The notes under the pieces are model-generated. The model ran no database searches, had not been told where the DNA came from, and saw only the letters and a program-made list of their open reading frames with translations. Of a DNA stretch of 42,176 bases, positions 24,121-31,776 are shown in pieces; the first letter of the stretch is position 1, and each line of letters starts with the position of its first letter. The stretch is from an uncultured Methanomicrobiales archaeon. GTDB lineage: Archaea; Halobacteriota; Methanomicrobia; Methanomicrobiales; Methanospirillaceae. Location of the stretch: positions 1-42,176 of the forward strand of contig CAIKOD010000164.1 of NCBI GenBank assembly GCA_903828975.1, read 5' to 3'. Both the position numbers and the translations under genes were made by a program.

Positions 24121-24402
24121 TTATTCCAGTCCTTTCTTCTGGTCCCGGTGCCTCAAACATTGGTCCGGATGATTTTTGCAATACCGGGAGATGTCGCATC
24201 CATGTTCAAAATCTTCCATGGTAACATGTAACGAAACAAGGATCTTTTTACAGGGTTCCAGGGGAATTATCTGAGCACCTGCTGTATGTTCCATATCAAA
24301 CCAGGCTCCATTATCAATCGATAATTGATCACCCAAAGGTACAATGCTCCCACCTGTTTCGTGGACATTATATTCTTCAGCACCATGGCCATGTTGTTTC
24401 AT
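24121..24402 (-). CDS. small His/Cys-containing protein upstream of amtB2
   Basis: The 93-residue product is not recognised. It begins with 'MKQHGHGAEEYNVHETGGSI', has a central segment 'GDQLSIDNGAWFDMEHTAGA' and 'KKILVSLHVTMEDFEHGCDI', and ends with a Cys/His-rich stretch ('CDISRYCKNHPDQCLRH') that could bind metal. No membrane segment is seen. A TATA-like ATATATATAG element lies about 65 bp upstream. It lies 45 bp before amtB2 on the same strand, so co-transcription with amtB2-glnK2 is likely. A link to ammonium sensing is inferred only from position. Confidence 0.65.
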   Translation of the reverse strand: MKQHGHGAEEYNVHETGGSIVPLGDQLSIDNGAWFDMEHTAGAQIIPLEPCKKILVSLHVTMEDFEHGCDISRYCKNHPDQCLRHRDQKKGLE

Positions 24403-24489
24403 TGTCGTTCCGGTTTTAGTCCGACTACTCCCTACCCATGGAAGGATCCTATTTACCAGACTATATATATTTTTCTTTTTTGACGAATT

Positions 24490-24497
24490 AAAAAAAA
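24490..24497 (-). terminator. oligo-T terminator of glnA
   Basis: Eight T residues on the minus strand immediately follow the glnA stop codon. The next gene downstream has its own TATA-like element beginning about 20 bp later, so transcription probably ends here. Confidence 0.55.
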
Positions 24498-25829
24498 TTA
24501 ATAGTTCGCCAGGTAGCGCTCAAGTTCCCAAGGGTGGACTGCGAGACGGAATGCATCAGACTCCATCTGTGCGGTGCAGGTCAGACTGTCCATAATATGT
24601 CCACCAAGAGTTTTTGTGAGCACTTTATCCTTCATCAGGTAGTCATGTGACTCTGTGAGGCTTCCCGGGAGCATTTCAATGCCCATTTTGTCCCGTTCCG
24701 CTGCAGTGAGGTGATAAATGTTCTTGTCTGTCGCTTCTGGGGGCATGGTTTTATTCCTGACGCCATCAAGACCTGCAGCCAGCATGGAGGCAAACATGAG
24801 GTAGGGGTTGCACATCGGGTCAGGGCTGCGGAATTCTGCACGTGTACCATTGCCACGGGCGGCAGGGACCCTCACGAGTGCCGATCTGTTCGCGTCGCTC
24901 CAGGTGATGTAACATGGTGCTTCATATCCGGGGACGAGACGTTTATACGAATTGATCGTCGGGTTTGCAACCCTTGTAATGGCCTTCGCGTGTTTCAGAA
25001 GCCCGCCTATGTAATAGAGGGCGATATCACTCAGTTGTCTCGGGGCCTTTGGATCGAAGAATGAATTCTTTCCGTCTTTTGAAAGCGACCCGTGTGTATG
25101 CATACCGCTGCCATTGATCCCACCAATTGGCTTCGCCATGAATGATGCATGGAGGCCATGTTTCAGCGCAATTGCCTTTGTTGCAAATTTCTGGGTCATG
25201 ATCTGATCTGCGGTGGTGACCGCGTCCCGGTACTTGAAATTGATCTCGTGCTGGCTTGCTGCTACTTCGTGGTGGGACATCTCAATCTCAAATCCCATCT
25301 CGGTGAGTGCCATCACGATTTCCCTGCGAACGTTCTCCCCCTTGTCATTCGGGGCAAGATCGAAATAACAGCCCTGGTCAGAGAACTGTGTTGAGGGTTT
25401 TCCATCCACCATGTTGAAAAGGAAAAATTCCAGTTCAGGACCTGTATTGAAGGAGAAACCCATCTTTGCGGCTTCATCCATTGTCTTTTTCAGGATATAC
25501 CGGGGGTCCCCTTCGAATGGTTTGTTGCCATATGTATATACATCGCAGACGAACCGTGCAACACGGGTATCATTAGATCTCCAGGGCAGAACAGTGTACG
25601 ACGCTGTATCAGGTTTTAAAAGCATATCTGATTCTTCAATCCGGGTGAAGCCTTCAATGGAAGAACCATCAAACCAGATACCCTCAGTGAGGGCTTTTTC
25701 TACCTGTTCAACAGGTATTGCAGCATTCTTTGGTTGCCCCTGCACATCAGTAAACTGGAGGCGTACAAACTTTACAAGGTCTGCATCGATACGCTCGAGC
25801 ATCTGGTCAACATCTTTCTTGCTTGACAT
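24498..25829 (-). CDS. glnA: glutamine synthetase, type I-alpha
   Basis: The 443-residue GSI enzyme makes glutamine from glutamate, ammonia and ATP. The N-terminal beta-grasp domain ('VKFVRLQFTDVQGQPKN') carries the 'DGSSIEGF' signature. The catalytic domain shows 'GPELEFFLF', 'HEVAASQHEINFKY' and 'KPIGGINGSGMHTH'. The length and absence of the 25-residue insertion mark the I-alpha group, close to the Bacillus-type length. The C-terminal 'FRLAVHPWELERYLANY' is typical. A TATAAA 28 bp upstream of the ATG without a Shine-Dalgarno suggests a leaderless transcript. A GGAA-N6-TTCC palindrome lies 133 bp upstream. It supplies glutamine to the split glutamate synthase encoded nearby. Confidence 0.97.
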   Translation of the reverse strand: MSSKKDVDQMLERIDADLVKFVRLQFTDVQGQPKNAAIPVEQVEKALTEGIWFDGSSIEGFTRIEESDMLLKPDTASYTVLPWRSNDTRVARFVCDVYTYGNKPFEGDPRYILKKTMDEAAKMGFSFNTGPELEFFLFNMVDGKPSTQFSDQGCYFDLAPNDKGENVRREIVMALTEMGFEIEMSHHEVAASQHEINFKYRDAVTTADQIMTQKFATKAIALKHGLHASFMAKPIGGINGSGMHTHGSLSKDGKNSFFDPKAPRQLSDIALYYIGGLLKHAKAITRVANPTINSYKRLVPGYEAPCYITWSDANRSALVRVPAARGNGTRAEFRSPDPMCNPYLMFASMLAAGLDGVRNKTMPPEATDKNIYHLTAAERDKMGIEMLPGSLTESHDYLMKDKVLTKTLGGHIMDSLTCTAQMESDAFRLAVHPWELERYLANY

Positions 25830-25854
25830 TATGAATAACTAAACTCTGACATTA

Positions 25855-25860
25855 TTTATA
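25855..25860 (-). promoter_or_regulatory. TATA box of glnA
   Basis: TATAAA on the minus strand is centred 28 bp before the glnA ATG, with no Shine-Dalgarno in between. The geometry predicts transcription starting at or one to three bases before the start codon. Confidence 0.55.
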
Positions 25861-25961
25861 ATTACGTATTCCGTTTTACAGACATTAACAAATAATTGGG
25901 GTTATTTCTCGGAATAGGCGATTATTTCCTGTTATTTTTAAAATTCTTCGATTATAAAGGT

Positions 25962-25975
25962 GGAAGGATATTTCC
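25962..25975. promoter_or_regulatory. candidate NrpR operator upstream of glnA
   Basis: A perfect GGAA-N6-TTCC palindrome (N6 = GGATAT) shares the flank AGATGGAAA on the gene strand with the amtB1 site. It lies immediately upstream of a TTTATAAT element at about 25949-25956 and some 100 bp upstream of the proximal TATA box, so it may control a distal promoter. Confidence 0.6.
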
Positions 25976-26322
25976 ATCTCTATTGTAATTAAAATAAACG
26001 AAACTTTTTCAATTCCCTAATCGATAAAGGAAAACAGGCAGACCCTGTTTGATGACAGATGGCGATAAAAAATAACCCTGACCTTCACCCAAGGGAATAT
26101 TCATTGATCAGGGATTTCACCGTCCATGAAGTATTCAGATTGATCAAGTCGCATTGCTAATCCCTCACAGGGTCCCCTGGTGGCAGGGTGGAGCGAGAAC
26201 AGGCGATAATCAACTTCTAAAAAGCCAGGTACCTTAAAAAAATGCCCGGATCCTGTCTAATCACATCTATGATCAAAAAAAATAAATCACTGGCCTGAAG
26301 GAACAGTGATTTCAGTTCTCTA

Positions 26323-27912
26323 TCAGTCAAGGAGGATACTGTTAGCTTTGTCCTTGTATGCATCCATCACATACGGGATGCCAGATATGCGGCTCGATTC
26401 CTCTGTTAAGGCCATCACATCATTTCTGGATATTGTCTTGAGATTGAAATTCCGGCTCCCTGCCATCAGCTGCTGGAGGCCGGTCCTGAATTTCTGTGCG
26501 TAGGTGTAGATACCGATCGCACCCATCGGGATCTCTTTAAACCGTGCCCCGTACTTCTCTTTCAGTTCTTCATAAGAGACGAAAATTTCTTCGGCCTTTG
26601 TCCCGTACTTCGAAACTGACTTCGGAAGGTCGCCATCTTTTATCCACTTCTCGATGTTCTTTCCTGTCATCCCGGGGATCATGAGCGCACGGCCCATGCA
26701 GACTGCCTTCACATTGGGACTTCCCATCGCGAGTGACTTGAAAACATTTGGTTCGTCGGAGAATCCACCGGCCATCGCTATATCAGGTACCCTGATGCCT
26801 CTCTTTTTCAGCTTCTCACAGTACTGGTTGGCCAGTGCCTGCAGGTAAAACGTAGGGATCCCCCACTCGTTCATCATTGGCCACGGGCTCATACCGGTAC
26901 CTCCGGAAGCGCCATCGATGGTCAGGAGGTCGATCTTAGCATCTGCCGAGAAACGAATTGCCATTGCAAGTTCGACTGCGGAGTATGCCCCGGTCTTTAA
27001 GGTGACCCGTTTGAACCCGATGTCACGGAGACGGTCTACCTCTTCGAGGAACCCATCTTTTGTAACAAACCCGAGACGGGAATGTCGCTCGAACTCCTTG
27101 ATTGCTCCCGCCTTAAAGGCCTTCTGGATCTCTGGAAGTGTTGGGTCAGGCAGAACAATGTATCCACGCTTTTTCAGTTCAATTGCCCGTTCCAGGGAGT
27201 TTACCTTGATTTCTCCCCCTATGCACTTGGCACCCTGGCCCCATTTCAGCTCGATGGTGTCGAGGTTATGCTTTGAAGAAACATATTCGGCTGTCCCGAG
27301 ACGGGTGTCCTCGACATTCATCTGGACTAGCATCTCCCCATACCCGTCGTAGAACTTCTTGTAAATGCCGATCCTGCGGTCCATTTCAGGGGATTCCGAC
27401 ACTTTACCTTTACTATCGAGTTTAAGGCCTGGATCAATCCCACAAACGTTCTCACCGCAGACAATGGTAATACCGGAAATTGCCGCCCCTATGGCAAAAT
27501 GTTCCCAGTTGATCCGGGCAATATCTGTGGACCCGAGGGCCCCGGTAAAAATGGGCATACGCATCTTTACCTTCTTATCCCATCCGTACTCGGTTTCGGT
27601 GTCAACTGATGAGAATACTGCACTATCAGGGCCGATTTCTGTCCCTTCGGGCAGGCCTTTTGCGCCTACCGCGTATCCCTGGATATTCAGGTGTGAATAA
27701 TCAACAGGGTAGTTTTTATCCGCCCCAGCCGTGATCTCTCCAAAAGGTCCGGGGTATAGGACTTCACGTCCGCGGAATGATGATAACCAGGTCTCGCAGC
27801 CTCCTTTACATCCATCGATGCAACGGGTACAGATCCCTGACATGGGCGATACGTCCCGGGAGCGGTTTACCGTTCCGGTCGCTTCGTTTGCATTCGGTTG
27901 TCTAAGATTCAT
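26323..27912 (-). CDS. FMN-binding glutamate synthase-like protein (single-gene form)
   Basis: The start at 27910-27912 is chosen for its AGGAGAG Shine-Dalgarno; an open frame extends 22 codons upstream without one. The 529-residue product has an N-terminal Cys cluster 'CTRCIDGCKGGC' (C-x2-C-x3-C-x3-C) and a large FMN-binding GOGAT-type TIM barrel: 'IELKWGQGAKCIGGEIKVNS', 'LLTIDGASGGTGMSPWPMMN', 'DIAMAGGFSDEPNVFKSLAM', 'VKAVCMGRALMIPGMTG'. It lacks a glutaminase domain and the GXGXG domain. It belongs to the FMN-dependent glutamate-synthase-like oxidoreductases. Its true substrate may not be glutamine-derived ammonia, since a full split GOGAT is encoded divergently next to it. Confidence 0.88.
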   Translation of the reverse strand: MNLRQPNANEATGTVNRSRDVSPMSGICTRCIDGCKGGCETWLSSFRGREVLYPGPFGEITAGADKNYPVDYSHLNIQGYAVGAKGLPEGTEIGPDSAVFSSVDTETEYGWDKKVKMRMPIFTGALGSTDIARINWEHFAIGAAISGITIVCGENVCGIDPGLKLDSKGKVSESPEMDRRIGIYKKFYDGYGEMLVQMNVEDTRLGTAEYVSSKHNLDTIELKWGQGAKCIGGEIKVNSLERAIELKKRGYIVLPDPTLPEIQKAFKAGAIKEFERHSRLGFVTKDGFLEEVDRLRDIGFKRVTLKTGAYSAVELAMAIRFSADAKIDLLTIDGASGGTGMSPWPMMNEWGIPTFYLQALANQYCEKLKKRGIRVPDIAMAGGFSDEPNVFKSLAMGSPNVKAVCMGRALMIPGMTGKNIEKWIKDGDLPKSVSKYGTKAEEIFVSYEELKEKYGARFKEIPMGAIGIYTYAQKFRTGLQQLMAGSRNFNLKTISRNDVMALTEESSRISGIPYVMDAYKDKANSILLD

Positions 27913-28195
27913 TAACTCTCTCCTGATGCTCTCTTTTAATAGCCTTGAACAAAAATCAAGGGGGGGTCCGAGCGACAATGCTCAAACAAGAGAGTTTGGT
28001 TTTTATACCGATATAAGCACTTGCCTTCTGTTGTATATAAAAAGTTTATGGTTATATCATGAGTTACTACAAGAGGACCACCCAGCTAGTCAATAATTTT
28101 TGAATTCTATCTGGGCTGGATTATCGATTTAAAGTTATTTTCGGATATTATTAGTAATGGAACGATAACCCAAACCCAATGGGTATACTTTGTAG
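27913..28195. other. divergent promoter region between the two GOGAT-type units
   Basis: On the minus strand GGTATAAAAACC (about 28000-28011) is a good TATA candidate for the FMN protein. A CAAAC-N6-GTTTG inverted repeat (27983-27998) lies between it and the predicted start of transcription. AT-rich stretches near 28030-28060 and 28130-28190 may include promoter elements for the split GOGAT operon. No gene is supported in this piece. Confidence 0.4.
27983..27998. promoter_or_regulatory. operator-like inverted repeat
   Basis: CAAAC and GTTTG arms with a 6-bp AAGAGA spacer sit just downstream of a TATA-like element of the FMN glutamate-synthase-like gene, where a repressor would block initiation. 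The arms are short, so chance occurrence is possible. Confidence 0.3.
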
Positions 28196-28480
28196 TCAGA
28201 CCCAGGCAGGATTTGTCAAATGATACATATAGGCATGATTTTGGAATATATAATCGTCCAGAGGACTATTACGATAAATAAATTCAAAACTTCTTTTTAA
28301 TCTTAGCATACTGATTGGATAGTCTCCGGTCGTTTCCAGCAACATCACGATCCATTTGAGTAGTGAATCGGTGGAAGGATACTGTATCCCATATATGAGA
28401 TTTATCAACGAGCAAATCAAATTATACTGATCCCTATAATAATCAGCCAACAGGGCATACGTGGTAACAATGTGTGGCAT
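28196..28480 (-). CDS. possible small Tyr-rich protein, doubtful
   Basis: A 94-codon frame has fairly protein-like composition ('LADYYRDQYNLICSLINLIY', 'LLKWIVMLLETTGDYPISML') but no Shine-Dalgarno, and its start overlaps the first codons of the divergent glutaminase-domain gene. It could be an unrecognised small gene, possibly with an internal start near codon 11, or chance. If it is not real, 28196-28469 is simply the upstream region of the GOGAT operon. Confidence 0.25.
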   Translation of the reverse strand: MPHIVTTYALLADYYRDQYNLICSLINLIYGIQYPSTDSLLKWIVMLLETTGDYPISMLRLKRSFEFIYRNSPLDDYIFQNHAYMYHLTNPAWV

Positions 28481-29522
28481 AATTGGTGTTATTGACAGGA
28501 AACGTGAGTTGATGGATGGGTCCTCAATCAGGCAGGCCCTCTCCAGAATGGATGAAAGAGGCAGCGGAGAGGGGGCAGGTTACGTTGCATACGGTGTGTT
28601 CCCCGAGTTTAAGAATTATTATGCGATTCATGTCTTTTTTGACAATATTCACGAAGCGAAAGGTTCTGTGGATAGCTTACTTTCCGAATGGGGGACCGTT
28701 GTCCATGATGAGGAAATTCCAACAAGTGACCACGCAAAGATCAGGAAAGTCCACACGCCCTGGAGATATTTCTTCAAACCTGATGCGACACTGATGCCCC
28801 GCAGTACCGCACCTGAAGAGGATATCGTGACACACATTGTCATGAAAGTGAATACAAAGATGCCCGGTGTACTGATTTTTTCGTCCGGTAAAAATATCGG
28901 CGTATTCAAGGCTTCCGGGTGGCCGGAGGATGTAGCAGATTTCTACAAAATTCATGAATATAAAGGATACATCTGGCTTGGCCACAACCGGTACCCTACG
29001 AATACACCCGGATGGTGGGGTGGCGCTCACCCGTTCAACCTCCTGAACTGGAGTGTTGTCCATAATGGTGAAATTACTTCATACGGCACCAACCGGCGTT
29101 ATATTGAGAGCTACGGGTACCAGTGCACGATGTTTACCGATACCGAAGTCGTCGCATACCTGGTTGACCTCCTCGTTCGCAGGCACGGTTTATCTGCTGA
29201 AATGGCGGTAAAGGCTCTGGCTCCCCCGTTCTGGGATGAAATCGATCGCATGCCTGAAAAGGAACGCCTCCTCCATACCGCGATACGACTGACTTATGGT
29301 CCGGCGCTCATGAACGGTCCGTTTGCAATTGTTGTGGCAAATGAAACCTCAATTGTAGGGTTTACGGACAGGATAAAACTACGCCCGCTTGTATCCGGGG
29401 AATATGGCAACCGTCTCTACATATCGAGCGAAGAAGCGGCAATCAGGACAATGGAACCTGATGTTGAACATATTATGATGCCAAGGGCCGGATCGCCTGT
29501 GATCGGGAGGTTGATTGCATGA
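28470..29522 (+). CDS. glutamate synthase glutaminase-domain subunit (class II amidotransferase)
   Basis: The start is placed at the ATG at 28470 rather than a GTG 9 bp upstream because it leaves Cys2 ('MCGIIGVIDRK') as the N-terminal nucleophile after Met removal, as required for Ntn-type amidotransferases. The 350-residue product shows 'IWLGHNRYPTNTPGWWGGAH', 'SVVHNGEITSYGTNRRYIES' and 'TDTEVVAYLVDLLVRRHG', typical of archaeal GltB domain 1. It releases ammonia from glutamine and passes it to the FMN subunit. It overlaps the next gene by 4 bp. This is the first gene of a four-gene operon. Confidence 0.93.
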   Translation: MCGIIGVIDRKRELMDGSSIRQALSRMDERGSGEGAGYVAYGVFPEFKNYYAIHVFFDNIHEAKGSVDSLLSEWGTVVHDEEIPTSDHAKIRKVHTPWRYFFKPDATLMPRSTAPEEDIVTHIVMKVNTKMPGVLIFSSGKNIGVFKASGWPEDVADFYKIHEYKGYIWLGHNRYPTNTPGWWGGAHPFNLLNWSVVHNGEITSYGTNRRYIESYGYQCTMFTDTEVVAYLVDLLVRRHGLSAEMAVKALAPPFWDEIDRMPEKERLLHTAIRLTYGPALMNGPFAIVVANETSIVGFTDRIKLRPLVSGEYGNRLYISSEEAAIRTMEPDVEHIMMPRAGSPVIGRLIA

Positions 29523-31030
29523 GTATCGGTACTGTACCGATGAAATTCCGGGTGAGAATTAACCAGGAACAATGCATGGCATGTGGACGGTGTGTTGAAA
29601 ACTGTTCCTACGGGGTATTCCGGATGGAGAACGGCGTTGTCCGGGTCAGTCCCAGGCATTGTGTTGCCTGTCACCGGTGTCTTGCGATGTGCCCGCGGGA
29701 TGCAATATCTATCGAAGAGCGCCCTGTTGATTACAGGAGTCACCCGCTCTGGACGACTGAGGTGAAGGAAGCGATATTCAACCAGGCACGGACCGGAAAA
29801 ATTATTGTCGCCGGGATGGGTAATGCCCTCCCGTACCCGGTCATCTTCGATCGGCTGGTACTGGATGCCTGCCAGGTGACGAACCCTAGTATCGACCCAC
29901 TCCGTGAACCAATGGAGTTGCGCACATACGTAGGAAAAAAACCCTCACACCTCGATCTTCTGACAAAGGAAAACGGGGATGTCGAATTAATGTCAGCCCT
30001 TGTCCCGAATCTCATGTTAGAGACCCCTATTATGATCGGGCACATGAGTTATGGTGCAATCAGCCTCAATGCCCAGACAAGCCTTGCAAAAGCAGTAAGT
30101 GAAATCGGGACCTTCATGGGAACCGGTGAAGGAGGGCTGCACGAGAGTCTCTATCCCTACCAGAGCAATATGATTGTACAGGTTGCTTCGGGCCGTTTTG
30201 GTGTGGATATCAATTACCTTGAGCGTGGCGCCGCAATAGAAATTAAAATCGGCCAGGGTGCGAAACCAGGGATAGGTGGGCACCTTCCCGGGGAAAAAGT
30301 CAATAATGAGGTCTCCGTTACCCGGATGATCCCGGAAGGAAGCGATGCAATCAGCCCGGCACCTCATCACGATATTTACAGCATCGAAGACCTCAAGCAA
30401 CTGGTCCGGGGCTTAAAAGAAGCAACAGAGTGGAAAAAACCGGTCTTTGTTAAGATTGCTGCGGTACATAATTCAGCAGCGATTGCAGCCGGCATCGCCC
30501 GGTCATCAGCTGATGCAATAGTTATTGACGGTTTCCGTGGTGGGACGGGTGCTGCACCACGGGTGTTCCGGGACCATGTGGGGATACCTGTGGAAGCAGC
30601 TATTGCAAGTGTCGATGCAAAGCTTCGTCAGCAGGGTATCAGGAATGAGGTATCAATTATCGCGAGTGGCGGGATCCGTGAAAGTGCCGATGTCGCAAAA
30701 ATCATTGCACTCGGGGCTGATGCAGTATATATCGGTACAGCTGCGTTAATTGCCCTCGGGTGCCGGGTATGTGGGACATGCAATCGAGGTGTCTGTGCAT
30801 GGGGGATTGCGACACAGCGGGCTGATCTCGTGAGCCGCCTGGACCCTGAGATCGGTTCAAAACAGGTAGTCAATCTCATCCATGGCTGGACTGATGAACT
30901 TGCTGAGCTGATGGGTGCAGCAGGAATCAACAGTATCGAAAGTCTCCGGGGTAACCGGGACCGTTTAAGAAGTTACATGCTCGATGAAGCGCTTATGACT
31001 GTGCTTGATGTGAAATCAGTGGGTGCGTGA
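29519..31030 (+). CDS. glutamate synthase FMN subunit with N-terminal ferredoxin domains
   Basis: The 503-residue product carries two 4Fe-4S motifs at the start: C19-x2-C22-x2-C25-x3-C29 ('CMACGRCVENC') and C48-x2-C51-x2-C54-x3-C58 ('CVACHRCLAMC'). The GOGAT FMN barrel follows: 'EIKIGQGAKPGIGGHLPGEK', 'KPVFVKIAAVHNSAAIAAGI', 'AIVIDGFRGGTGAAPRVFRD', and a 3Fe-4S-type cluster loop 'GCRVCGTCNRGVCAWGIATQ'. It converts 2-oxoglutarate plus ammonia to glutamate at the FMN, with electrons entering through the ferredoxin-like domains. This is the archaeal split form: bacterial GltB carries the parts in one chain of about 1500 residues. It overlaps both neighbours by 4 bp. Confidence 0.94.
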   Translation: MSIGTVPMKFRVRINQEQCMACGRCVENCSYGVFRMENGVVRVSPRHCVACHRCLAMCPRDAISIEERPVDYRSHPLWTTEVKEAIFNQARTGKIIVAGMGNALPYPVIFDRLVLDACQVTNPSIDPLREPMELRTYVGKKPSHLDLLTKENGDVELMSALVPNLMLETPIMIGHMSYGAISLNAQTSLAKAVSEIGTFMGTGEGGLHESLYPYQSNMIVQVASGRFGVDINYLERGAAIEIKIGQGAKPGIGGHLPGEKVNNEVSVTRMIPEGSDAISPAPHHDIYSIEDLKQLVRGLKEATEWKKPVFVKIAAVHNSAAIAAGIARSSADAIVIDGFRGGTGAAPRVFRDHVGIPVEAAIASVDAKLRQQGIRNEVSIIASGGIRESADVAKIIALGADAVYIGTAALIALGCRVCGTCNRGVCAWGIATQRADLVSRLDPEIGSKQVVNLIHGWTDELAELMGAAGINSIESLRGNRDRLRSYMLDEALMTVLDVKSVGA

Positions 31031-31776
31031 GTCGAATGAAAACTGTCGAGATCGATGCGAAAGACCTTCATTATACCCCGTTAAACCAGCAGATCAGAAA
31101 AGCCGTAAGTGAAGGGGCAAAGGAGATAATCATCAGAAATATCATGGGGCAACGGTTCATCGCGGATGGCTTAAAAGGCCAGGTATCGCTTGTCCTTCAC
31201 GGGGTAGCCGGTGGGGACCTCGGGATGTTCATGAGCGGGCCGGATGTTACATTGTATGGCAATGCCGACCATGCACCCGGTAACACGATGGATGCCGGCT
31301 CCATTGTCATCCACGGGAGTGCAGGTGATGCAGTTTCCCATAGCATGCGGGGTGGAAAAGTATTTGTCCGCGATAGTATCGGTTACCGGGGGGGCATCCA
31401 TATGAAACAATATCTGGACAAATGCCCGATACTCGTCCTGGGTAGTTCAGCACGTTCGTTCCTTGGTGAATATATGGCCGGGGGCATGATCCTGGTTCTC
31501 CGGCAGTTCCCTGATTCCATGAATGATGAACGCGGTATCGGAAGTGGAATTCATGGCGGAGAGATATTTATCAGGGGTGAGATCGGTGATAATTGTGTCG
31601 GGGTTGGAACAAAGAAAGATCTCTGCAATAGTGAGGAGATTGCACGAATAACCCCGTTGATCCATGAATTTGCAGAAAAATTTGGGATCGACCCTGCTCC
31701 ATTTCTGAAATCAAATTACACGCGGATATCTCCGGCTAGCAGCCGACCATTTGCGAATAAGTATACATGGGAGTAG
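31027..31776 (+). CDS. glutamate synthase GXGXG-domain subunit (GltB domain 3)
   Basis: The 249-residue product is a right-handed beta-helix with repeated GxxGxxxG turns: 'GVAGGDLGMFMSGPDVTLYG', 'GSAGDAVSHSMRGGKVFVRD', 'GYRGGIHMKQ', 'GEIGDNCVGVG'. This corresponds to the C-terminal structural domain of bacterial GltB, here a free subunit. It starts either at GTG 31027 (overlapping the previous stop) or at ATG 31036. It probably holds the glutaminase and FMN subunits together. It overlaps the FrhB-like gene by 10 bp. Confidence 0.92.
   Translation: MSRMKTVEIDAKDLHYTPLNQQIRKAVSEGAKEIIIRNIMGQRFIADGLKGQVSLVLHGVAGGDLGMFMSGPDVTLYGNADHAPGNTMDAGSIVIHGSAGDAVSHSMRGGKVFVRDSIGYRGGIHMKQYLDKCPILVLGSSARSFLGEYMAGGMILVLRQFPDSMNDERGIGSGIHGGEIFIRGEIGDNCVGVGTKKDLCNSEEIARITPLIHEFAEKFGIDPAPFLKSNYTRISPASSRPFANKYTWE

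Larger units (their letters stand above)
25830..26322. other. glnA upstream region
   Basis: No gene is supported. It carries the proximal TATA box of glnA at 25855-25860, a second AT-rich promoter-like stretch near 25945-25957 and 25985-26000, the NrpR-like palindrome at 25962-25975, and near 26273-26283 an oligo-T tract (minus strand) that would terminate the upstream FMN glutamate-synthase-like gene. The 26030-26270 part shows nothing recognisable. Confidence 0.45.

Noticed and set aside
24402-24480. NrpR-like site before the small gene upstream of amtB2
   Set aside because: GGAAGGATCC followed by TTTACC resembles the glnA site but lacks the second perfect half and the N6 spacing.
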